NCBI GenBank assembly: GCA_022866195.1
Contig: JALHUF010000104.1
Location: 1-13,201, forward strand
DNA from: Terriglobia bacterium
GTDB taxonomy: Bacteria; Acidobacteriota; Terriglobia; UBA7540
Direction: 5' to 3'
DNA length: 13,201 nucleotides
Each line of letters begins with the position of its first letter. The first letter of the stretch is position 1. A program made the translations under genes and the position numbers. Shown here one piece after another: positions 6,968-13,201 of the stretch. The notes below the pieces were generated by a model. It saw nothing but the letters and a program-made list of their open reading frames with translations. It did no database searches and was not told the origin of the DNA.

Positions 6968-7363
6968 ATGCTGAGGCTCAGTTCGGGGTTCACACTGCTC
7001 GAACTGATGATGGTTCTGACGCTGATTCTGATCCTGGCTTCCTTCGCCTTCCCGACTTACCACGTCGCCATAGTGCGGGCACGGGAAGCGGTGCTGCGCG
7101 ACGACCTGTACACCCTGCGCTCGCTCATTGACCAATTCACGCTCGACAAGCAGCGCCCGCCCCAGTCCCTGGAGGAGCTGGTAGAAGCTGGCTATTTGCG
7201 CGGCGGCGTGCCTGACGATCCTTTCACGCGGTCAAACCAAACCTGGCAGGTGGACATCGAGGACGTCCCCGTGGGCCCCAGCCAGGCGGTGCCGGGCATC
7301 GTGGATGTCCATAGCGGCTCCGATGAGGTGTCGCTCGACGGCACGCCTTATAGCAGTTGGTGA
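6968..7363 (+). CDS. GspG-like type II pseudopilin (second copy)
   Basis: This 131-aa protein has a very short leader, MLRLSSG, followed by FTLLELMMVLTLILILASFAFP. It has the canonical Gly at -1 (G7), Phe at +1 and Glu at +5 (E12). The soluble domain contains 'QRPPQSLEELVEAGYLRGG.PDDPFT', typical of GspG-like pseudopilins, and ends '..DVHSGSDEVSLDGTPYSSW', closely parallel to the preceding gene. The start at 6968 is chosen because it gives a normal leader. An in-frame ATG at 6827 overlaps the previous gene by 14 bp, but would add a 47-residue extension encoded mostly by the heptamer repeats. No good Shine-Dalgarno lies near 6968 (GAGGGCGG is 13 nt away). The two copies are probably subunits of one pseudopilus, possibly a core and a minor subunit. 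Confidence 0.88.
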   Translation: MLRLSSGFTLLELMMVLTLILILASFAFPTYHVAIVRAREAVLRDDLYTLRSLIDQFTLDKQRPPQSLEELVEAGYLRGGVPDDPFTRSNQTWQVDIEDVPVGPSQAVPGIVDVHSGSDEVSLDGTPYSSW

Positions 7364-7369
7364 GGAAAG

Positions 7370-7508
7370 CAGTCGGTAGTCGACAGTTGACAGTCCACAG
7401 CAGAAAGGTGCGGTGCGGTCATGCGGGTGAGCTTCTTACGGCTGGGTCGTGGGGCGAGAATGCGGTTTAGGCACTCCACTGTCAACTGTCGACTGTTGAC
7501 TGTCAACT
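7370..7508. repeat. Heptamer repeat, cluster C: long inverted repeat abutting pilC
   Basis: The left arm is at 7370-7400 (CAGTCGG, TAGTCGA, CAGTTGA, CAGTCCA, CAG) and the right arm at 7472-7508 (including GTCAACT, GTCGACT, GTTGACT, GTCAACT), in opposite orientation. A 17-bp stretch is a perfect inverted repeat between 7378-7394 and 7478-7494, enclosing 83 nt. The right arm is also nearly palindromic in itself, with a GTCGAC centre. The right arm ends 3 nt before the pilC ATG at 7512, and the left arm begins 6 nt after the pseudopilin stop, so the element fills nearly the whole intergenic gap. Its 83-nt interior shows no clear gene. Confidence 0.85.
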
Positions 7509-7511
7509 GAA

Positions 7512-8714
7512 ATGGAATACGTCTGCAAACTCGGGACCGAAGCGGGGCGTGTCATCAGCCAGACCGAGGAGGCTGTTTCCGAGGCACAACTGCGCCAACG
7601 CCTGGCCGCCGCGGGCTACTACGTCTTCTCCATCGAGCCCAAGGAGGTGTTGAAGGCTCGGCTGCGGGGTCTGCGTCGGCGGAAGATCCGTCCTGACGAT
7701 TTCCTGATCTTCAACCAGCAATTCCTGACGCTCTCCAAATCCGGCCTGCCGCTTCAGAAGTCTCTCGAATTGCTGGCCCGCCAGACGAGGGCCCAGGAAT
7801 TGCACGCGGCGGTGGAGGAGGTGCGCGAGAGGGTCCGCGGTGGCGCGCTGCTTTCCGAAGCTTTCGAAGCCCTTGGACTGTTCCCCAAGATTTACTCGGC
7901 CACCCTGCGAGCGGGCGAACGCAGCGGGAGCCTCGACCGTGTCCTGGCGCAGTACGTGACCTACCAGAAGGCGACGCGGAGTTTCCGCAAGAAGTTCCTG
8001 GCGGCGCTTATCTATCCTGCATTTCTCCTGGTCTTTCTGGTGGCGCTCATCGCCTTCGTGATCACCTTTATCGTCCCCCGCTTTGCGATGCTGTATGCCG
8101 ACTTGGATGTCCAATTACCGCCCCTGACCCGCCTTTTGATCGAGTTTTCCCTGGGCATCAAAAGGATCGGGCTTGTCGTCCTGGTGGGCCTCGGAGCCGG
8201 ATTGCTCCTCTGGCGCGGGGCTTGGCGTTCCCAGCGGACGCGCGTGGCTTGGGACAGGGTCAAATTCCGTCTGCCCGTGGCGGGGAAGTTACTCCTGAAA
8301 TTCTCGGTGGCCGAATTTGGCCGCACCCTGGCCACACTGCTGCAAGGAGGAATCCCCATCGTCGCGGCCCTGGAAACTGCCAAGGAGGCTGTTAGCAGCC
8401 CGTTGCTGGCCCAGGCGATCACTCAGGCGCAGGTGGAGGTCACCGGCGGACGTTCGCTCACTGCCAGCTTGCGTATGACTGGTTTCTTCCCTGCCATCGC
8501 CCTGGACATGCTGGAGGTGGGAGAGACGACGGGAGCCCTGCCCTCCATGCTGGAAAGCCTGGCGGAGTTTTTCGAAGAGGATGTCAGTATTGATCTTTCG
8601 ACGCTCGTGGCCCTTGTTGATCCCCTGATGATTGCGGCCATTGCCGTGGTCGTGGCTTTTGTCTTGGTCGCGTTCTATCTGCCGTTGTTTTCCATGGCGG
8701 CGCAAGTACACTAG
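7512..8714 (+). CDS. pilC: Inner-membrane platform protein, PilC/GspF family
   Basis: This 400-aa polytopic protein is the assembly platform that receives the motion of the PilB ATPase and helps move pseudopilins into the filament. The N-terminus 'MEYVCKLGTEAGRVISQTEEAVSEAQLRQRLAAAGYYVFSIEP', with its GR.I...EA.S..E....L...G pattern, is typical of the family. Two T2SSF helical domains follow, at about residues 65-188 and 268-388, including 'SGLPLQKSLELLA' and 'GGIPIVAALETA'. Hydrophobic segments are at about 165-188, 218-235 and 365-390. The length is normal (usually about 400). The start at 7512 is fixed by the family N-terminus, but it has no Shine-Dalgarno because the heptamer repeat runs up to it. 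pilC and gspF are used interchangeably for this family; the PilMNO neighbours favour pilC. Confidence 0.93.
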   Translation: MEYVCKLGTEAGRVISQTEEAVSEAQLRQRLAAAGYYVFSIEPKEVLKARLRGLRRRKIRPDDFLIFNQQFLTLSKSGLPLQKSLELLARQTRAQELHAAVEEVRERVRGGALLSEAFEALGLFPKIYSATLRAGERSGSLDRVLAQYVTYQKATRSFRKKFLAALIYPAFLLVFLVALIAFVITFIVPRFAMLYADLDVQLPPLTRLLIEFSLGIKRIGLVVLVGLGAGLLLWRGAWRSQRTRVAWDRVKFRLPVAGKLLLKFSVAEFGRTLATLLQGGIPIVAALETAKEAVSSPLLAQAITQAQVEVTGGRSLTASLRMTGFFPAIALDMLEVGETTGALPSMLESLAEFFEEDVSIDLSTLVALVDPLMIAAIAVVVAFVLVAFYLPLFSMAAQVH

Positions 8715-8766
8715 ATTTCGGGGCGCGCTGCGGCGCGGTTGGGCAAGACGTCCCGCGGCGCGAAGC

Positions 8767-8771
8767 AGGAG
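8767..8771 (+). promoter_or_regulatory. Ribosome binding site deciding the pilB start
   Basis: AGGAG lies 7 nt upstream of the ATG at 8779. This selects 8779 over an in-frame ATG at 8632 that lies inside pilC and would add 49 residues (with an Arg/Trp-rich stretch) unlike the family. Confidence 0.75.
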
Positions 8772-8778
8772 AGAGAAA

Positions 8779-10386
<1,608 letters not shown>

Positions 10387-10412
10387 GCCGGCGGAGGGGA
10401 GCACACAAGGCT

Positions 10413-11390
10413 GTGAACTGGGACTTCTGGAAGCGGCGAATCGGGGGCGTGCGGGAGCGTGGCATGGCGCGCTTCACGCTGCCGACGGTGGTTTTCGAAA
10501 TCGCTCCGGGATTCGTGGCGGGGGCACGGTTGGAGGGTTCCGGACGTCAAGCGCGGCGGGTGCGTTGCATGGGCGTGCAGCAGCTTGAGCCTCACTCCCT
10601 GGAGCCCCATCCCGGTCGCCCCAACGTTGCCAACCAGGAGGAGGTGCGTCGCGCGATCCGGGAGGTAGCGGAAGTCACCGGGAACGGCACGGGGCGCTTT
10701 GGCCTGGTGGTACCGGATGGAGCGGTGCGGGTCGCTGTCCTCTCGTTCGAGACGCTCCCGGAGGACGCGCGGGAAGCAGAGGCGCTGGTCCGGTGGAGGA
10801 TGCGGGATAAGCTCCCCTTTGCCCCGGAAGAGGCCAGGGTCTCGTATCAAGTGCTGTCGCGCGCGCCGGGCCACGTGGAGGTGTTGGCGGCGGCGGCCCG
10901 GAGTTCCGTCTTGTCGGAATACGAGGCGGCACTCGAGCCCATCAATGGCGGCCCCGTTCTGACGCTCCCTGCCACGCTCGCTCTGCTGCCCTTGCTGCCC
11001 GACCGAGAGGCGGGAGGATGTCTTCTCCTTCACGTCTGTTCCCGATGGGTCACTGCGGTCTTGATGGTGAAGGCGCGCCCCTGTTTCTGGAGAACTCGGG
11101 AGCTGGACACGGCGGCGGTTGAGGATCCGGCCAAAGCGGTATCCTCCGAAGCCGCCCGCGTCCTGGCCAGCGCGCGGGACCATTTGAAGACGGAGCTTGA
11201 GCAAGCCTGGCTTTGTGCGCGTCCGCCGGCGACCTCGGAGTTGGTCTCTGCCGTGGCCGACGCCATTTCACATCAAGTGGAGGTATTGACGCCGCGCCCT
11301 GAGCTGGGCGCGGCACTTTCCTCCGAGGAGCGGAGGCTTTTCGAGTATTTTGGTGCGCCGGTTGCCGGACTCGTTTCGAACCCCGGGTAG
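10413..11390 (+). CDS. pilM: PilM-like actin-fold protein (GspL cytoplasmic-domain homologue)
   Basis: This 325-aa protein lacks membrane segments, except that the N-terminal MNWDFWKRR is basic/aromatic. PilM is the cytoplasmic, actin-like component that binds the N-terminus of PilN and links the ATPase to the inner-membrane ring. Supporting signatures are 'LVVPDGAVRVAVLSFETLP', 'EAEALVRWRMRDKLPF' and 'ISHQVEVLTP', in the expected order, and the position before pilN. The usual phosphate-1 motif of PilM (DIG-type, e.g. DIGSSSVK) reads EIAPGFVA, so nucleotide binding may be lost. Two starts compete: GTG 10413, with AAGG only 2 nt away and GGAGG 12-13 nt away, and ATG 10464 with GGGAG 6 nt away; the latter would remove 17 residues. 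The stop is 5 nt before the next gene. Confidence 0.72.
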   Translation: MNWDFWKRRIGGVRERGMARFTLPTVVFEIAPGFVAGARLEGSGRQARRVRCMGVQQLEPHSLEPHPGRPNVANQEEVRRAIREVAEVTGNGTGRFGLVVPDGAVRVAVLSFETLPEDAREAEALVRWRMRDKLPFAPEEARVSYQVLSRAPGHVEVLAAAARSSVLSEYEAALEPINGGPVLTLPATLALLPLLPDREAGGCLLLHVCSRWVTAVLMVKARPCFWRTRELDTAAVEDPAKAVSSEAARVLASARDHLKTELEQAWLCARPPATSELVSAVADAISHQVEVLTPRPELGAALSSEERRLFEYFGAPVAGLVSNPG

Positions 11391-11395
11391 AAAGC

Positions 11396-11986
11396 ATGAA
11401 GATTACCCTTAATCTCGCGACGCCGCCCAGCCCGCATGAACGCTATGGGTTGGCTTGGGCCATCCCGACCGTCGTTGTGGCGTTGGTAGGCATGGGGCTG
11501 CTGGCCTTCTTTGCCCGGCGCAACTATCGCGACTATCGCGCCGTTCACCGCTCGGTCCTGGAGATGCAGCAGCGTGAAGCCGAGCTGCGCAGTCGAGAGT
11601 TGTCGTTGCGGCGAGAACTGGAACAACCTCAGTTTCGCGAGGTCTACCGCCAGGCGCAGTTTGTGAACGCACTCATCGACCAGAGGCGGTTTTCTCTGAC
11701 GGAGCTGACGCAGAAGGTGAGCAATCTGCTGCCGGGTGAGGTTCGGTTGACTAGCCTGGTGTTGCCCCAGGGTGGGAAAGAGCCTGTGGTGCGTTTCGCG
11801 TTGGTCGGCAATAGCGAAGAGGCGATCGAAGCATTTTTGAGCAACCTGGAGGACGCATCCGATTTCGCGGATGTGGCGGTTCTCAACCAGGGTTTTGCCC
11901 TGGAGAGTGGCACCCAGGGCTCTGTGACCGTTGTCTGCATGGCGCGCTATTTGGGTGCTCGGCCTCGGGGAGGGCTTGATAAGTAG
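11396..11986 (+). CDS. pilN: PilN-like inner-membrane alignment protein
   Basis: This 196-aa protein has a short cytoplasmic N-terminus, MKITLNLATPP, resembling the conserved INL(L)P motif by which PilN docks on PilM. One membrane segment follows (about 20-40), then a coiled-coil-like helix (about 42-80, many Arg/Glu) and a periplasmic alpha/beta domain (about 95-185, 'LTELTQKVSNLLPGEVRLTSLVL...VVRFALVGNSEEAIEAFLSNLE'). Family, order and membrane topology fit PilN/GspL-periplasmic. The product would form the inner-membrane ring with PilO. The spacing to pilM is 5 nt and to pilO 1 nt. Confidence 0.82.
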   Translation: MKITLNLATPPSPHERYGLAWAIPTVVVALVGMGLLAFFARRNYRDYRAVHRSVLEMQQREAELRSRELSLRRELEQPQFREVYRQAQFVNALIDQRRFSLTELTQKVSNLLPGEVRLTSLVLPQGGKEPVVRFALVGNSEEAIEAFLSNLEDASDFADVAVLNQGFALESGTQGSVTVVCMARYLGARPRGGLDK

Positions 11987-11987
11987 T

Positions 11988-12536
11988 ATGAGCAGAAGTC
12001 GCCGCAATGCTTTGATCCGAATCGTGGAGGGCGTGGCCGTGGGGCTGGTCGTCCTGGACGTGGTCCTTTATTTCGCGTTGGTGCGGCCGCTGAGGAGCCT
12101 GCGGGCGGGTGAAGAAGCCCGTTATGTGACCGTGCGCGAGCAGGTGCGCGATTTGAAGCTGCGCACGGCGCGCTTGGAGCGGTTTCAGGTAGCTTTGCCC
12201 GAGGCGGAGAAACAGCTCAGTGCGTTCCTGCGCAACCATGTCCCGTCGCGTCGCCAAGGCTTTTCCCATGCGGCGCGTCTGATGCGGCGACTGACGGAGC
12301 AGGCAGGGCTGCGCCTCTCTGGCCTTGGCTACAAGCTGGAATCCTCTGAGAACGATCCGCTCCAGCGTCTGGGTATGGAGGTGGAAGTGGAAGGGCCTTT
12401 CTCCAGCTTGCTCAACTTTGCGCACGCCTTGGAGACCGCGGGCGATTTCATCGTGGTGCGTGATTTCGCGTTCGAGCCCGCTGAGGGCCAAGTTGTGGCG
12501 TTACGACTGGGAGCGGACCTTTATCTGAAGCCATGA
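11988..12536 (+). CDS. pilO: PilO-like inner-membrane alignment protein
   Basis: This 182-aa protein has a basic N-terminus (MSRSRRNALIR), one membrane segment (about 11-31, VVLDVVLYFAL), a coiled-coil stretch (about 45-85) and a ferredoxin-like periplasmic domain ('FSHAARLMRRLTEQAGLRLSGLGYK...MEVEVEGPFSSLLNFAHALE'), as in PilO. The start at 11988 is 1 nt after the pilN stop; GGGGAGGG lies 13 nt upstream. An in-frame ATG at 11931 is inside pilN and is not supported by topology. The stop overlaps the next start in ATGA. It is expected to pair with PilN as a heterodimer. Confidence 0.85.
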   Translation: MSRSRRNALIRIVEGVAVGLVVLDVVLYFALVRPLRSLRAGEEARYVTVREQVRDLKLRTARLERFQVALPEAEKQLSAFLRNHVPSRRQGFSHAARLMRRLTEQAGLRLSGLGYKLESSENDPLQRLGMEVEVEGPFSSLLNFAHALETAGDFIVVRDFAFEPAEGQVVALRLGADLYLKP

Positions 12537-13021
12537 GGGGAAGATCCCAACGCGAGAAATGGGCGATTGGATTCCTGGGGATAGTGTGCCTGCTCCTGGT
12601 TTTGAACCTCGTGCTCCGGACCGGGGTCAAGGCAGGGGCATCGCGTGCCATCAGGCCAGGCCGTGTATCACCGGCAGCCTCCCGCTCCCCGGCCCTTTCC
12701 GAACGAGTGGCGGATGAACTGGCGCGTTACGATCCTGGAGTGCGATTGGACTTGCTGAAGGAGCTCCAGAGTCGCCCGCTTCCCAAGTTGGCGCGCAATC
12801 CATTTGAGTTTGAGACCCGACCGGCGGTGGCCCAGCCCACAACCCCTGCTCCTGCCGCCTCGGCTCCGCCGGCCCCACCGGCGCCCCCGCCGCTGAAAGC
12901 CGTCGGTTACACCGAGAAAGCCGGAGGCGTCAAGGAAGCCATCGTTTCCGACGACCAGGAGATCTACATCGTCCACGAGGGCGAAAGCTTCGCCAAGCAC
13001 TTCCGCGACAACCCAGGATGA
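12533..13021 (+). CDS. PilP/GspC-like short membrane protein
   Basis: This 162-aa protein has a basic N-terminus, one membrane segment (about 11-30, IGFLGIVCLLLVLNLVL), a linker with 'ARNPFEF' (about 86, similar to the R(D/N)PF motif of PilP), a Pro/Ala-rich spacer (about 97-121) and a final beta-like segment 'KAVGYTEK...EAIVSDDQEIYIVHEGESFAKHFRDNPG'. In PilP- and GspC-like proteins such a module contacts the secretin. The last domain looks short: family members often carry a further strand or two after the E(G)ES-like motif. The gene ends at 13021, and reading the other frames does not restore a longer tail. It is the last gene of the operon and overlaps pilO by 4 bp. The identity is inferred more from position and topology than from sequence. 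Confidence 0.6.
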   Translation: MRGRSQREKWAIGFLGIVCLLLVLNLVLRTGVKAGASRAIRPGRVSPAASRSPALSERVADELARYDPGVRLDLLKELQSRPLPKLARNPFEFETRPAVAQPTTPAPAASAPPAPPAPPPLKAVGYTEKAGGVKEAIVSDDQEIYIVHEGESFAKHFRDNPG

Positions 13022-13024
13022 CGA

Positions 13025-13060
13025 CCTCGGGAGGTAGCACCTCCAGGGGCTTTTCCGTTT
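13025..13060 (+). terminator. Intrinsic terminator closing the operon
   Basis: A strong hairpin, GGAGGT (13030-13035), loop AGC, ACCTCC (13039-13044), is extended by CCTC (13025-13028) pairing with GGGG (13046-13049) across a G/A mismatch. It is followed by TTTT (13051-13054) and a second T-rich stretch (CCGTTT). It begins 3 nt after the stop of the last operon gene. Confidence 0.85.
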
Positions 13061-13071
13061 CTGGGCACTGG

Positions 13072-13103
13072 CTGTCCGTTCCCGAATTGTCCATTTGCGG
13101 ACC
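13072..13103. repeat. Possible degenerate heptamer-repeat remnant
   Basis: CTGTCCG (13072-13078) and TTGTCCA (13087-13093) match the unit seen in clusters B and C, and are followed by GCGGACC in reverse orientation (13097-13103). The units are 15 nt apart instead of a multiple of 7, so this is at best a decayed copy. GTCC (13089-13092) and GGAC (13099-13102) can form a short hairpin. Confidence 0.3.
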
Positions 13104-13132
13104 GGGGAAAAACGGCTACAAGGCGCGGGATT

Positions 13133-13201
13133 GCGGGTGTAGCTCAATGGTAGAGCAACAGCCTTCCAAGCTGATGACGAGGGTTCGATTCCCTTCACCC
13201 G
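13133..13201 (+). tRNA. tRNA-Gly (anticodon UCC), 3' end cut by the window
   Basis: The acceptor arm GCGGGTG (13133-13139) pairs with CACCCG at the window edge (13196-13201), so the final acceptor base and the 3' tail lie outside. The D arm is GCTC...GAGC, the T arm is GAGGG-TTCGATT-CCCTT, and the anticodon loop CTTCCAA (13163-13169) places TCC at 13165-13167. The top pair of the anticodon stem is A-A. The gene lies 73 nt after the terminator T-run, so it is probably a separate unit. Confidence 0.93.

Noticed and set aside
7370..7508. CRISPR array
   Set aside because: Units are only 7 bp, contiguous without spacers and in opposite orientations; there are no cas genes.
7421..7510. 29-codon frame ending just before pilC
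   Set aside because: No ribosome binding site, encoded partly by the heptamer repeat, and no recognisable peptide; considered accidental, though leader-peptide control is not excluded.
13061..13132. A sigma-70 promoter for the tRNA gene
   Set aside because: TTGTCC (13087) has no -10 hexamer at 16-18 nt; TACAAG at 13117 is 24 nt away, so no convincing pair.

Overview
The window is a GC-rich bacterial chromosome segment dominated by one long plus-strand operon (about 4.55-13.02 kb) for an envelope-spanning type IV pilus / type II secretion-like machine. Family resemblances suggest Acidobacteriota: GspG-like pseudopilins ending in an LDGTxY..W tail, a TPR-secretin lipoprotein, an NTT-like permease fused to HEAT repeats and a cyclic-nucleotide domain, and a small DUF1059 protein. 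This taxonomic placement is inferred from memory of protein families and was not searched.

Layout. (1) 1-50: five perfect heptamer repeats that abut the stop codon of the next gene. (2) 51-3398, minus strand: a 1115-aa fusion of a membrane permease-like domain, HEAT repeats and a cyclic-nucleotide-binding domain. (3) 3399-3729: a 331-nt gap with no convincing gene. (4) 3730-3912, minus strand: a 60-aa DUF1059 protein. (5) 4036-4380, plus strand: a PilZ-domain protein behind a near-consensus sigma-70 promoter, placed so that the mRNA may be leaderless. (6) 4562-13021, plus strand: secretin, two GspG-like pseudopilins, PilC/GspF platform, PilB/GspE ATPase, PilM-, PilN- and PilO-like proteins and a short PilP/GspC-like protein, closed by a strong intrinsic terminator. 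(7) 13133 to the end: a tRNA-Gly(UCC) gene cut by the window edge.

How the genes fit together. PilB would hydrolyse ATP and, through the PilC platform, drive assembly of a short pseudopilus from the two pseudopilins. PilM, PilN, PilO and the PilP-like protein would form the inner-membrane alignment complex that couples this motor to the secretin channel in the outer membrane. The PilZ protein just upstream could link the machine to cyclic di-GMP. No PilT retraction ATPase, major pilin PilA or prepilin peptidase is present here, so whether this is a pilus or a secretion system cannot be settled from the window.

The most unusual non-coding signal is a family of degenerate 7-bp tandem repeats (roughly YYNTCVR). 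They sit at 14-50, at 6887-6948 between the two pseudopilins, and at 7370-7508 between the second pseudopilin and pilC, with a faint remnant near 13072. Two of the clusters have arms in opposite orientation, can fold, and lie inside the operon; one runs to within 3 nt of the pilC start codon, where no Shine-Dalgarno sequence is seen.
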